Shown: positions 34,519 to 43,624 of the stretch, one piece after another | How positions within the stretch are numbered: the first letter of the stretch is position 1 | Layout of the letters: every line of letters starts with the position of its first letter | Assembly: GCF_034675905.1 (NCBI RefSeq) | Contig: NZ_JAUCCV010000002.1 | Coordinates: forward strand, 620,001 to 684,000 | Direction: 5' to 3' | DNA length: 64,000 nucleotides | From: Castellaniella sp034675905 | GTDB lineage: Bacteria > Pseudomonadota > Gammaproteobacteria > Burkholderiales > Burkholderiaceae_B | Notes under the pieces: model-generated | What the model saw: only the letters and a program-made list of their open reading frames with translations | What the model was told of the DNA's origin: nothing | Database searches by the model: none | Program-made: the position numbers and the translations under genes

Positions 34519-34651
34519 ATGAGTCTTGTAAAAGATATTATTCTGACGGATTTACGCCATAAAATAAAATCCGATCGTCATTTAGGTCTGAAAACCGCTG
34601 ATTATCCCTGGTTTTCGGGTATTTTGATCGTTCCGGCATGATCGGACGGCC
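34519..34651. promoter_or_regulatory. AT-rich gap between mnmC and the GH31 gene
   Basis: This 133-base AT-rich gap lies between the mnmC stop and the GH31 start. It holds an inverted repeat CGGATTT (34547-34553) / AAATCCG (34567-34573) and a possible minus-strand -10 (TAATAT near 34536-34541). A regulator site or promoter for the GH31 gene is plausible. Confidence 0.3.
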
Positions 34652-36514
34652 TCAGCGCAGCCGAATCCGATGCTGCAGTTCATGCTCGATCGGCCAGGGT
34701 TCCTGATCCAGACGCGCACCGATCAGATCCCCGGCCAGGGCCGACCAGCTCAGGCCGCGCGACCCATAGGCACAGGCCAGCCAGAGCCCCGGCAAGGCCG
34801 GGACGGCATCGACAATCGGCAGATGATCCCGCGTCGCCGCCCGCCATCCTGCCCACCCCTGCGGCGCGGCGCGCCCCAGCCACGGCACCGCGCCTGCCGG
34901 CAACCAGGCGCCAAGCCGTTCCAGAATGTCGTGATGGCCGCTCTGGTCAGCCACACTATCGGCAGCGCCAGATCGGTACGTACTGCCCGCCACCGCCCAA
35001 CCATGGCGCGGCGGCAGGCAGTAGCCATTGCCCGACAGGATACACGATGGCAGTCTGCGCTCGGACGATGACGGATACAGGCTGACCTGCCCCGCGATGG
35101 CTGTCATTCCCGCAAACACCGGCCAGTCCGCCAAGGATACGAGCCCTTCCAGCAGCAATGCGGCATGGCGGGCATTGGCCAGCACCAACTGATCCGCCGT
35201 CCCCAGCACCCTGCCGTCATCGGCCAGCAATCGCCAGCCGCCTTCGGCGGCGGCCTGCACACCGCCCACCCGCACAGCATGACGCGTGATGCCATGCTGT
35301 GACAGCAAGGCGGCGGTCAGCGCGCCAGGACACACCTGCAACGCGCGAGGAAACCACAAGCCGCCATGGCGCACCGGCACACCCGCCTGCTGGCCCGCGG
35401 CATCGGCATCCAGCCAGCGCACCCAACTGCCGGGCAACTGCAAACGCGCCAATGCCTGCTGCTGCAAGCCAGCTTGCTCATCCGCCTGCGCGCAGACCAG
35501 GGCGCCACAGGCATCAGGTTGGGCATCCCCACCCAATGCCTGCCAGCGCGCCCAGGCGCGCTCCAGACCGGCACGACTCAGACGGGACCGTGTGTCGTCA
35601 TCAGGACTCAAGGCGGGCACCAGAGCCGCCGCACCGAGCCGCCGCACGGAGGGGTCGACATCCAGCGCACAGAACGGGTCCCAGACCTGGATATCGTGCC
35701 CACGCAAGGCCAGCGCATGCGCCACACCGGCCCCGGCCAGCCCCGCCCCCACGACCGCCACGGTCTGCCGACGCCAGCGCTGCAGCGGCGCTCCCAGATT
35801 AGGGCGCAGCACCGCTACCGTGATTTCGCGCTTACCTGCCAGACCGGGCGCTTTCCGGACCAGAAAGCCGGCATCCCGCAAATCCCGCCGCATCTGCCCG
35901 GCCACGCACCAGGTCGCCGCCGTCGCTCCCATCCGGGCCAGTCGCCGCAATTGACTGAATACGGTGGGCGACCACATATCGGGATTGAGCCGGGGCGCAA
36001 AACCATCCAGAAAAAAGGCATCGGCGATAGCCTGAGCCTGCCGGGCCGTCCGCCGGATATCCCCGAACCACAAGGTCAGGCTCAGACGCCCATCCGCCAG
36101 ATCCAGGCGATGCGCTCCCGGCGTCAGCGCCGGCCAGCAGGCCGCCAGTTCATCGGCCAGCGGCTGTACCGCATCCGGCAGACGCGCCCAGGCGCGGCGC
36201 AGGTCCGGCAGACGAAAGGGATGTGCCTCGAAGGCCAGATAATGCAAACGCGCGCTGCGCTGCGGGTCGTCATGCCAGGCCTGCCAGGCGGCCAGGAAAT
36301 TCTGCCCCAGGCCGAAACCGGTCTCGCAGATGGTGAAAGCATCGCGTCCCTGCCAGCGCTGCGGCAAGCCATTGCCCTGTAAAAATACGTGCCGGGCCTG
36401 CCCCAACGGCCCTGCTGCGCCGTAATACACGTCGCCATAGCGTTCGCTGAGCGGGACGCCGTCCGCATCCTCGCTCCATTGCGCGGGAATCAGCTTTTCA
36501 TAAGGGCCTGACAT
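34652..36514 (-). CDS. mnmC: Bifunctional tRNA (mnm5s2U34) biosynthesis protein
   Basis: MnmC completes mnm5s2U at wobble U34 in tRNAs such as tRNA-Lys(UUU). The 620-residue product has an N-terminal SAM methyltransferase domain (about 1-235: YYGAAGPLGQARHVFLQGNGLPQRW, ICETGFGLGQNFL, FFLDGFAPRLNPDMWS) and a C-terminal FAD oxidoreductase of the DAO family (about 250-610: VVGAGLAGAGVAHALALRGHDIQVWD). Both activities, oxidative removal of the carboxymethyl group and N-methylation, are therefore predicted. It is divergent from the suhB-like gene. Confidence 0.95.
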   Translation of the reverse strand: MSGPYEKLIPAQWSEDADGVPLSERYGDVYYGAAGPLGQARHVFLQGNGLPQRWQGRDAFTICETGFGLGQNFLAAWQAWHDDPQRSARLHYLAFEAHPFRLPDLRRAWARLPDAVQPLADELAACWPALTPGAHRLDLADGRLSLTLWFGDIRRTARQAQAIADAFFLDGFAPRLNPDMWSPTVFSQLRRLARMGATAATWCVAGQMRRDLRDAGFLVRKAPGLAGKREITVAVLRPNLGAPLQRWRRQTVAVVGAGLAGAGVAHALALRGHDIQVWDPFCALDVDPSVRRLGAAALVPALSPDDDTRSRLSRAGLERAWARWQALGGDAQPDACGALVCAQADEQAGLQQQALARLQLPGSWVRWLDADAAGQQAGVPVRHGGLWFPRALQVCPGALTAALLSQHGITRHAVRVGGVQAAAEGGWRLLADDGRVLGTADQLVLANARHAALLLEGLVSLADWPVFAGMTAIAGQVSLYPSSSERRLPSCILSGNGYCLPPRHGWAVAGSTYRSGAADSVADQSGHHDILERLGAWLPAGAVPWLGRAAPQGWAGWRAATRDHLPIVDAVPALPGLWLACAYGSRGLSWSALAGDLIGARLDQEPWPIEHELQHRIRLR

Positions 36515-36517
36515 GCG

Positions 36518-36546
36518 GGGACACTCTCTCGATGCTCACGTACAAT
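36518..36546 (+). promoter_or_regulatory. Candidate promoter of the suhB-like gene
   Basis: GGGACA (36518-36523), a 17-bp spacer and TACAAT (36541-36546) give a good sigma-70 fit 62 bases before the ATG at 36609, in the gap between divergent mnmC and suhB. Confidence 0.5.
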
Positions 36547-36608
36547 GAAATACACGCCATGCAGGCCGGCTGGCGGCCGCGTGTGCGCAGCACAGGAACG
36601 ATACTGAC

Positions 36609-37448
36609 ATGTTGACACCGCATCTCCTGTCGGCCGACTATCTGGACGCAGCCGTCACGGCCGCCCATACCGCGGCGGCCATTCTACAAAACCACGCCCT
36701 GCACCGCGCCGATCTGATCATCGACACCAAACAGCGCAACGACCTGGTTTCGCAGGCCGACCGCGAGGCCGAACAGGCCATCATCGCCATCCTGCAGGAA
36801 CGCGCCCCGGACATCGGCATCATCGCCGAAGAATCCGGCGGTCAACCTGGCAGCCAGGCGACCTGGTGCATCGATCCGCTGGACGGCACGACCAATTTTC
36901 TCAGCGGCATCCCGCATTATGCCGTCTCGATCGCCCTGATCGGCCATGCCGGCTGCCGCCCTGATGGTCGCACCCCCCTGCCGCAGGATACTCCGCTGAT
37001 CGGCGTGGTCTACGACCCGAACCGCCAGGAACTGTTCACCGCCCTGCACGGCATCGGGGCCTGGCTCAATGGCCGGCGCATCCGGTGCTCCCAGACCGAA
37101 TCGCTGGACCAGTCCGTCCTGGCCACCGGCTTTCCTTTCCGCGACTTTTCATTCGAACCGCAATACATGCCCGGTTTTCTGGACGCCATGCACCAGACAC
37201 GCGGCGTGCGGCGCCTGGGGGCGGCATCCCTGGATCTGGCCTGGACCGCCTGCGGGCGCTACGATGGCTACTGGGAAATGGGCCTGGCCCCCTGGGACGT
37301 GGCCGCAGGCACGGTACTGGTCCGCGCCGCCGGCGGCGTCTGCGAAGACCTGCGCCGCCAGGATCCCTGGCCTCAAGGCGGCTACGTCGTCGCCGCCAAT
37401 CCTCACATCGCCCTGGCCCTGGACGCACTCATCACCCGACACCTATGA
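36609..37448 (+). CDS. suhB: Inositol monophosphatase family protein (SuhB-like)
   Basis: The 279-residue product has the IMPase motifs: KQRNDLVSQADREAE, IIAEESGG, the metal site WCIDPLDGTTNFLSGIPHYAVSIAL and the C-terminal WDVAAGTVLVRAAGG. SuhB-type proteins dephosphorylate inositol phosphates and in enterobacteria also take part in rRNA transcription antitermination; which role applies is not visible. It carries a short insertion (GCRPDGRTPLPQDTP, about residues 117-131) relative to typical SuhB. The TGA overlaps the next ATG (ATGA). Confidence 0.9.
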   Translation: MLTPHLLSADYLDAAVTAAHTAAAILQNHALHRADLIIDTKQRNDLVSQADREAEQAIIAILQERAPDIGIIAEESGGQPGSQATWCIDPLDGTTNFLSGIPHYAVSIALIGHAGCRPDGRTPLPQDTPLIGVVYDPNRQELFTALHGIGAWLNGRRIRCSQTESLDQSVLATGFPFRDFSFEPQYMPGFLDAMHQTRGVRRLGAASLDLAWTACGRYDGYWEMGLAPWDVAAGTVLVRAAGGVCEDLRRQDPWPQGGYVVAANPHIALALDALITRHL

Positions 37449-38644
37449 AACAAGCGATCCTTGACACACTGGGCAGCTGGCTGCCTGACATGACCGACAT
37501 CCGGCGGTCCATCCATGCCTGGCCCGAACTGGCCTTTCAGGAGATCCGCACTGCCGATACCGTCGCCCAGCTGCTGGAATCCTGGGGGATCGAAACCCAC
37601 CGCGGCCTGGGGCAAACCGGCGTCGTCGGCCGCATCGCCGGCACGCAAACCGGGCGCTCCATCGGCCTGCGGGCCGACATGGACGCCTTGCCCATGCCCG
37701 AGGCCAATACCTTTGCCCATGCCAGCCGCAACCCCGGCGTCATGCATGCCTGCGGCCATGACGGGCACACGGCCATGCTGCTGGCGGCAGCCCGCTATCT
37801 GGCGCAGCACCGGGACTTCCCCGGCGCCGTACAGGTGATCTTCCAGCCTGCCGAAGAAGGCGGCGGCGGCGCCCGCCACATGATCGAAGACGGCCTGTTT
37901 GACCGGTTCCCCATGGACGCGGTCTTTGGCATGCACAACTGGCCGGGGCTGCCGGTGGGCACGTTCGGCCTGACTCCGGGCCCGATCATGGCGTCCAGCA
38001 ACCGCTTTGAAATCATCCTGCAGGGGCGCGGCGCCCACGGCGCGATGCCGCACCTGGGCGTAGACCCGGTCGTCGCCGCCGCCCAGCTGACCATGGCCTT
38101 CCAGACCATCCTGACGCGCGACCAAGACCCCCTGGACGCCGGCGTCATCAGCGTCACCCAGATCCATGCCGGCTCGGCCGACAATGTCATCCCCGATCAG
38201 GCCGTGCTGCGCGGCACGGTGCGCACGCTGTCCACCTCAGTACTGGACCTGATCGAATCGCGGATGCGCGATATCACGCAACACCTGGCAGCGGCCCTGC
38301 GCTGCACGGCCGACTTCCAGTTCAGCCGCGAATACCCCGCGACGATCAACCATCCGGCGGAAACGGCGCTCAGCATTCAGGTGCTGAACGATCTGGTGGG
38401 CGCCGACCACGTGCGCACGGCCGTACGCCCCTCCATGGGCGCCGAGGATTTCGCCTTCATGCTGCAGGCCCGCCCAGGCTGCTACATCTGGATCGGCAAC
38501 GGCGACGGCGATCACCGCAGCGCCGGGCACGGACTGGGTCCCTGCAATCTGCACAATGGCAGCTACGACTTCAACGACAAACTCATCCCGCTGGGCGCCG
38601 CCTACTGGGTGCTGCTGACGCACCGCTATCTGACTGCCGCATAA
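37445..38644 (+). CDS. M20 family amidohydrolase (hippurate hydrolase-like)
   Basis: The 399-residue product is an M20D-type aminoacylase/carboxypeptidase: IRRSIHAWPELAFQE, LRADMDALPMPE, the metal motif HACGHDGHTAML, FQPAEEGGGGARHMIEDG, the dimerisation-domain GRGAHGAMPHLGVDP, and MGAEDFAFMLQARPGCYIWIGNG. These enzymes hydrolyse N-acyl amino acids or hippurate. The ATG at 37445 overlaps the suhB stop; the frame stays open upstream but that part is the shadow of suhB. Confidence 0.93.
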   Translation: MKQAILDTLGSWLPDMTDIRRSIHAWPELAFQEIRTADTVAQLLESWGIETHRGLGQTGVVGRIAGTQTGRSIGLRADMDALPMPEANTFAHASRNPGVMHACGHDGHTAMLLAAARYLAQHRDFPGAVQVIFQPAEEGGGGARHMIEDGLFDRFPMDAVFGMHNWPGLPVGTFGLTPGPIMASSNRFEIILQGRGAHGAMPHLGVDPVVAAAQLTMAFQTILTRDQDPLDAGVISVTQIHAGSADNVIPDQAVLRGTVRTLSTSVLDLIESRMRDITQHLAAALRCTADFQFSREYPATINHPAETALSIQVLNDLVGADHVRTAVRPSMGAEDFAFMLQARPGCYIWIGNGDGDHRSAGHGLGPCNLHNGSYDFNDKLIPLGAAYWVLLTHRYLTAA

Positions 38645-38730
38645 GCGCACGGCCCGGCGCATGCGCATGCCGTAAAATACGCGCGGTATCAGGTCGCACA
38701 CCCGCGCCGCCCCCACCCGCCGAGGACGCC

Positions 38731-39123
38731 ATGTCTACCACCCTGCCCCCGAATCATCCCCCCGCCGTGCTGCGCGTCATGCCCATGCCGGCCGATGCCA
38801 ACATCCACGGCGACGTATTCGGCGGCTGGATCATGGCCCAGGTCGACATCGCCGGATCCATTCCCGCCACCCGCCGGGCGGCAGGGCGCGTCGCCACCGT
38901 CGCCGTCAACGCGTTCACCTTCAAACAACCCGTCTTCGTCGGCGATCTGCTCAGTTTTTACGCCACCATCACCCATACGGGCCGTACCTCGGTCACAGTA
39001 TCGGTCGAGGTCTACGCCGAACGCCAGCGCCTGGAGGCCGAGGTCGTCAAAGTCACCGAGGCGACCCTGACCTACGTGGCCACCGACGAAAGCCGCCACA
39101 GCCGGCCCCTGCCTCCAATCTGA
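38731..39123 (+). CDS. Acyl-CoA thioesterase (YciA-like hotdog)
   Basis: The 130-residue product has the single-hotdog thioesterase pattern: RVMPMPADANIHGDVFGGWIMAQVDIAGSI with the conserved N-x-x-G-x-x-FGG active-site loop, VAVNAFTFKQPVFVGDLLSFYA and VTEATLTYVAT. YciA-type enzymes hydrolyse a broad range of acyl-CoA esters and often form hexamers. A TAAAAT at 38673-38678 in the 86-base gap after the M20 gene is a possible -10. The mgtE gene starts 13 bases after its stop. Confidence 0.92.
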   Translation: MSTTLPPNHPPAVLRVMPMPADANIHGDVFGGWIMAQVDIAGSIPATRRAAGRVATVAVNAFTFKQPVFVGDLLSFYATITHTGRTSVTVSVEVYAERQRLEAEVVKVTEATLTYVATDESRHSRPLPPI

Positions 39124-39136
39124 GGGCCCGGACTCC

Positions 39137-40621
39137 ATGGCTGAGCAGCCGGCTCTCGATCCCACCGCCCCCGTCGTCATCCCGCGCCGCCTGGACCCGG
39201 AAGACGCCCAACTGGCCCTGCAGGAACTGCAATCCATCCTGAAACGCCAGGAGGTCGTGGACACGCTCGCCCAGCGCCAGCACGACACCGAGGACGAAGA
39301 CGGCTCCAACCTGCTGGAAGGCATGCTGCAACGCCAGCACGAAGACGAAATCCGGCTGATCATCAACGCGCTGCACCCGGCCGACATCGCCTTCATTCTG
39401 GAGTCCCTGCCGGTCACGCAGCGCCAGGCCATCTGGCAGCTGGTCAGCCAGGAATACGACGCCGACGTACTGCTCGAGGTCGAAGACTGGGTCCGCGAAT
39501 CGCTGATCCAGTCCATGGACCACGAGGACCTGATCGCGGCCACCGGCAACATGGATGCCGACGAGATCGCCGACCTGGCGCCGGACCTGCCGCCCGATGT
39601 CATCGCCGAGGTGCAGAAAGGCCTGACCGACGCCGAACGCGCCCAGCTGATCGCCGCCATGGGCTACCCCGAAGACACCGTCGGGGCCATCATGGACTTC
39701 GACATGGTGCGGGTGCGTGAAGACATCACCCTGGAAGTCGTGCTGCGCTACCTGCGCCGCCTGCACGAACTGCCCGACCACACCGACCAGATCTTCGTCG
39801 TGGACCGCACCGACCAGTTGCGCGGCACCCTGTCGCTGTCGCGCCTGCTGCTCAGCGAACCCGATACCCTGGTCAATGCGGTCATGGAACCGGACGTGCT
39901 CAGCCTGAATCCCCTGGATTCCGACGCTGACGCCGCCAGCGCCTTCGAACGCTATGACCTGGTATCCGCCCCTGTGGTGGACGAACAAGGCCGCCTGATC
40001 GGCCGCGTGACCATCGATGAAGTGGTGGACGTGCTGCAGGAAGACTCGCAGGAACAGGAACTGTCCCGCGCCGGCTTGCAGGAAGAGGACATCTTCGCCC
40101 CCGTCCTGTCGGCGCTGCGCAACCGTGCGCCCTGGCTGCTGGTCAATCTGTGCACGGCCTCGATCGCATCGCTGGTGGCTTCGCGCTTCGAGGACACAGT
40201 CAGCCACATCGTGATTCTGGCTTTCCTGATGTCCATCGTGGCCGGGATCGGCGGCAATTCAGGCAATCAGACCATGACCATGATCATCCGCGCCATGGCC
40301 ACCGGCCGCGTGACCGGCGCCAATATCTGGCAACTGGTCAAACGCGAACTGCAGGTCACGTTTCTGGTCGGCGCCTGCGGCAGCCTGGTCGCTGCCTCGT
40401 TCGCCTGGATGATTTCAGAATCCTACGCCATCGCAGCCGTGATGATGGCGGCCATGGTCGGCAATATGCTGATCGGCGCCGCCCTGGGCGTGCTGATCCC
40501 GCTGCTGCGCGACCGTTTCGGCAAGGACCCGGCCATGGGGTCGTCGGTGCTGCTGACCTTCGCCACGGATTCCCTGGGCTTCTTTCTGTTCCTGGGATTG
40601 GCGACGGTGTTTTTGCTGTGA
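39137..40621 (+). CDS. mgtE: Magnesium transporter MgtE
   Basis: The 494-residue inner-membrane Mg2+ channel has the cytoplasmic N domain of superhelical repeats (about 60-180: ALHPADIAFILESLP, VQKGLTDAERAQLIAAMGYPEDTVGAIM), two CBS domains (about 180-305) that sense intracellular Mg2+, and five C-terminal membrane segments with the pore motif GIGGNSGNQTMTMIIRAMATG. All regions are present at normal length. No Mg-sensing leader is possible in the 13-base gap to the previous gene. Confidence 0.96.
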   Translation: MAEQPALDPTAPVVIPRRLDPEDAQLALQELQSILKRQEVVDTLAQRQHDTEDEDGSNLLEGMLQRQHEDEIRLIINALHPADIAFILESLPVTQRQAIWQLVSQEYDADVLLEVEDWVRESLIQSMDHEDLIAATGNMDADEIADLAPDLPPDVIAEVQKGLTDAERAQLIAAMGYPEDTVGAIMDFDMVRVREDITLEVVLRYLRRLHELPDHTDQIFVVDRTDQLRGTLSLSRLLLSEPDTLVNAVMEPDVLSLNPLDSDADAASAFERYDLVSAPVVDEQGRLIGRVTIDEVVDVLQEDSQEQELSRAGLQEEDIFAPVLSALRNRAPWLLVNLCTASIASLVASRFEDTVSHIVILAFLMSIVAGIGGNSGNQTMTMIIRAMATGRVTGANIWQLVKRELQVTFLVGACGSLVAASFAWMISESYAIAAVMMAAMVGNMLIGAALGVLIPLLRDRFGKDPAMGSSVLLTFATDSLGFFLFLGLATVFLL

Positions 40622-40738
40622 TGATCCCGCTGCGTTGACATATCCCAGCCGTGCGCCACCTGGAATGCCGCGCCGCTCACTCGGAACCGCCCCAGGACGT
40701 CACCGAGTGTTCACACAAGCCCAACCGATGCCGCATAC

Positions 40739-40769
40739 AAAAAGGCCGGGATCCCATCCCGGCCTTTTT
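40739..40769. terminator. Bidirectional terminator between mgtE and secA
   Basis: AAAAAGGCCGGGAT (40739-40752), loop CCC and ATCCCGGCCTTTTT (40756-40769) form a perfect 14-bp stem whose outer part is A5/T5 on both strands. It fits an intrinsic terminator for both converging genes and starts only a few bases beyond the secA stop. Confidence 0.92.
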
Positions 40770-40774
40770 ACACA

Positions 40775-43522
40775 TCACGCCAATTTGCCGTGGCAGTGCT
40801 TGTATTTCTTTCCGCTGCCGCAAGGACAAGGATCGTTGCGCCCCACCCGAGGCACCGCCCCGGCAGGAACGCCGCCCGACGACGCGCCGGCCTGATCCAG
40901 GCCCGGGTCATCCCCGCGCAGCGCCGCATCATAGTCCGCATGGTGATAGCGCACGTTTTCCAGTGCCGGAGACGCGGGCTCTTCGATTTCCACCTGCTCC
41001 GCCGACTGGATGCGCACCGTCATCAGCACCCGGACTGTTTCATTGCGGACCCGGTCCAGCATGTCGGAAAACAGGGTGAACGCCTCGCGCTTGTAGGCCT
41101 GTTTCGGATCCACTTGCGCATAGCCTCGCAGATGGATCCCCTGACGCAGATGGTCCAGAGACGCCAGGTGCGAACGCCAGTTGCTGTCCAATGCCTGCAG
41201 CAGCACCGACCGCTCGAACGGCTCCCAGCCCTCGCGACCCACCAGCGTCACCTTTTCATCGTACAGACGCTTGGACTCGGCCAGCACCCGTTCCAACAGA
41301 TCATCGTCCGTCAGATTGGGTTCCTTTTCCAGCATGTCCGCCAATGGCATCAGAATCGCCCAATCCGATTCCAGCGTCGTCTGCAGGCCGGGAACATCCC
41401 ACTGCTCTTCCATCGTTTCCTCTGGAATGTAGCGGCGGAACACAGCGGTGATTTCCGCTTCGAGCAGATTGGCGATCGTATCGGCCACCGAGGCCGATTC
41501 CAGGACCTCGTTGCGCTGCCCGTAGAGCACCTTGCGCTGATCGTTGGCTACGTCGTCGTATTCCAGCAATTGTTTGCGGATATCGAAGTTGCGGCCCTCG
41601 ACCTTGCGCTGCGCCGACTCGATCGAACGCGACACCATGCGGGCCTCGATCGGCTCGCCTTCCGGCAGGCGCAGGCGCTCCATGATGGCACGCACCCGGT
41701 CGCCGGCGAAAATACGCATCAGCGAATCGTCCAGCGACAGATAGAAGCGCGAAGACCCGGGATCGCCCTGGCGCCCGGCGCGGCCGCGCAGCTGATTGTC
41801 GATACGGCGCGACTCGTGACGTTCCGTCCCGATGATGCGCAGCCCCCCGGCGGCCTTCACGGCGGCGTTGGCGGGCGCCCATTCGGCGCGGATCGTCGCG
41901 ATGCGGGCGTCTTTTTCCTCTGGGCTGAGATCCGGGTCGGCGCGCACCAGATCCACCTGCTTGTCCACGCTGCCGCCCAACACGATGTCGGTACCGCGCC
42001 CGGCCATGTTCGTGGCGATCGTGATATGCCCCGGCTTGCCGGCTTCGGCCACGATTTCGGCCTCGCGGGCGTGCTGTTTTGCATTCAGCACGCTATGCGG
42101 CAGACCGTCTTTCGTCAGGGCATTGGACAGCAGTTCGGAATTTTCGATACTGGTCGTACCGACCAGCACCGGCTGGCCGCGTTTGTGGCAGTCGACGATG
42201 TCCGCCAGAATCGCCTGGTATTTTTCCGCATCGGTCTTGAAGACCTGATCATTCTGATCATCGCGGGCCATGGGCCGGTTGGTCGGGATGATGACGGTTT
42301 CCAGGCCGTAGATTTCCTGGAATTCGTAGGCTTCGGTATCGGCCGTCCCCGTCATGCCCGACAGCTTGTCGTACATGCGGAAATAGTTCTGGAAGGTGAT
42401 CGACGCCAGCGTCTGGTTTTCGTTCTGGATGCGTACGCCTTCTTTGGATTCGACAGCCTGATGCAGGCCGTCGGACCAGCGGCGTCCGGCCATCAGACGG
42501 CCGGTGAATTCGTCCACGATGACGACTTCGCCGTTTTGCACCACGTACTGCTGATCCAGATGGAACAGATTGTGGGCGCGCAACGCCACCAGCAGGTGAT
42601 GCATCAGAGAAATATGGCGCGGATCGTACAGGGATTCGCCTTCCGGCAGAATGCCCTGCTGGATCATGATCTGCTCGGCCTTGATCTGACCGTCTTCGGA
42701 CAGATGGACCTGCTGAGCCTTTTCATCGACCCAGAAATCGCCTTCGGGCTCGGGCTCGTGCGGCTTAGGCTCTTCCACCATGCGGGTCAGCAGGGGCGGC
42801 ACCGCATTCATGCGGACATAGAGTTCGGTATTGTCTTCCGCCTGACCGGAAATGATCAGCGGCGTGCGCGCCTCGTCGATCAGGATCGAGTCGACTTCGT
42901 CGACGATGGCATAGGCCAGATTGCGTTGACGGCGGTCTTCCGGGCGGAATTCCATATTGTCGCGCAGGTAATCGAAGCCGTACTCGTTATTCGTGCCGTA
43001 GGTGATATCGGCCTGGTAGGCGGCGCGCTTTTCCTCGTTTTCCTGCTGGGGAACCACCACCCCGGTGCTCATGCCCAGGAAACTGTACAAGCGCCCCATC
43101 CAGTCGGCATCACGCCGGGCCAGATAGTCATTGACGGTGACGACATGCACGCCGCGACCCGGCAGCGCATTCAGGTAGACCGCCAGGGTCGCCATCAGCG
43201 TCTTGCCCTCGCCAGTGCGCATTTCAGCGATCTGGCCGTTGTGCAACGCGATGGCCCCCAACATCTGCACATCGAAATGGCGCATGCCAAAGACGCGCTT
43301 GCTGGCCTCGCGCACCACGGCAAAGGCTTCGGGCAGCAGGGAATTCAGAGACTTGCCGTCAGCGATACGCTGGCGGAATTCAGCGGTCTTGGCCTGCAGG
43401 TCCTCGTCGGACAGGGCTTGCAGAGAAGGCTCGAGCGCATTGATCTGTGCGACCTGCTTGCGGTACTGCTTCAGCAGCCTGTCGTTGCGGCTGCCAATAA
43501 TTTTTTTGAGCAGAGAAACCAT
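40775..43522 (-). CDS. secA: Preprotein translocase ATPase SecA
   Basis: SecA drives secretory preproteins through SecYEG. The 915-residue product is complete: Walker A MRTGEGKTLMA, the DEAD-like VDEVDSILIDEARTPLIISG, NMAGRGTDIVLGG, GTERHESRRIDNQLRGRAGRQGDPGSS, the helical wing and scaffold, and a C-terminal zinc-binding SecB-contact motif CPCGSGKKYKHCHGK. No clear ribosome site precedes the ATG; the leader instead has two hairpins. The secM gene that regulates secA in enterobacteria is absent. Confidence 0.98.
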   Translation of the reverse strand: MVSLLKKIIGSRNDRLLKQYRKQVAQINALEPSLQALSDEDLQAKTAEFRQRIADGKSLNSLLPEAFAVVREASKRVFGMRHFDVQMLGAIALHNGQIAEMRTGEGKTLMATLAVYLNALPGRGVHVVTVNDYLARRDADWMGRLYSFLGMSTGVVVPQQENEEKRAAYQADITYGTNNEYGFDYLRDNMEFRPEDRRQRNLAYAIVDEVDSILIDEARTPLIISGQAEDNTELYVRMNAVPPLLTRMVEEPKPHEPEPEGDFWVDEKAQQVHLSEDGQIKAEQIMIQQGILPEGESLYDPRHISLMHHLLVALRAHNLFHLDQQYVVQNGEVVIVDEFTGRLMAGRRWSDGLHQAVESKEGVRIQNENQTLASITFQNYFRMYDKLSGMTGTADTEAYEFQEIYGLETVIIPTNRPMARDDQNDQVFKTDAEKYQAILADIVDCHKRGQPVLVGTTSIENSELLSNALTKDGLPHSVLNAKQHAREAEIVAEAGKPGHITIATNMAGRGTDIVLGGSVDKQVDLVRADPDLSPEEKDARIATIRAEWAPANAAVKAAGGLRIIGTERHESRRIDNQLRGRAGRQGDPGSSRFYLSLDDSLMRIFAGDRVRAIMERLRLPEGEPIEARMVSRSIESAQRKVEGRNFDIRKQLLEYDDVANDQRKVLYGQRNEVLESASVADTIANLLEAEITAVFRRYIPEETMEEQWDVPGLQTTLESDWAILMPLADMLEKEPNLTDDDLLERVLAESKRLYDEKVTLVGREGWEPFERSVLLQALDSNWRSHLASLDHLRQGIHLRGYAQVDPKQAYKREAFTLFSDMLDRVRNETVRVLMTVRIQSAEQVEIEEPASPALENVRYHHADYDAALRGDDPGLDQAGASSGGVPAGAVPRVGRNDPCPCGSGKKYKHCHGKLA

Positions 43523-43541
43523 AGTGTGTCGTCGCTGAGGC

Positions 43542-43566
43542 CCAGCTCAGGATCAACCTAAGCTGG
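43542..43566 (-). promoter_or_regulatory. Hairpin in the secA leader
   Basis: CCAGCTCAGG (43542-43551), loop ATCAA, CCTAAGCTGG (43557-43566): a 10-bp stem, complete in the minus-strand RNA with one G-U pair, ending 19 bases before the secA ATG. There is no T-run on the downstream side, so termination is unlikely. Confidence 0.45.
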
Positions 43567-43587
43567 CAACCGGAAGATTGTCAGGTA

Positions 43588-43607
43588 CGGTCACTGAACA
43601 GTGACCG
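43588..43607. repeat. 20-base near-palindrome between the M23 gene and secA
   Basis: CGGTCACTG (43588-43596), AA, CAGTGACCG (43599-43607) is a perfect 9-bp inverted repeat 17 bases after the M23 stop and 65 bases before secA. It may be an operator or a hairpin; no T-run follows. Confidence 0.5.
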
Positions 43608-43624
43608 CAGGTAAACGATGCAGT

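Noticed and set aside
40790..43561. A 923-codon open frame on the plus strand opposite secA
   Set aside because: It mirrors secA in a GC-rich gene, has low-complexity composition rich in His, Arg and Gln and no recognisable domain. secA on the other strand has every family motif.
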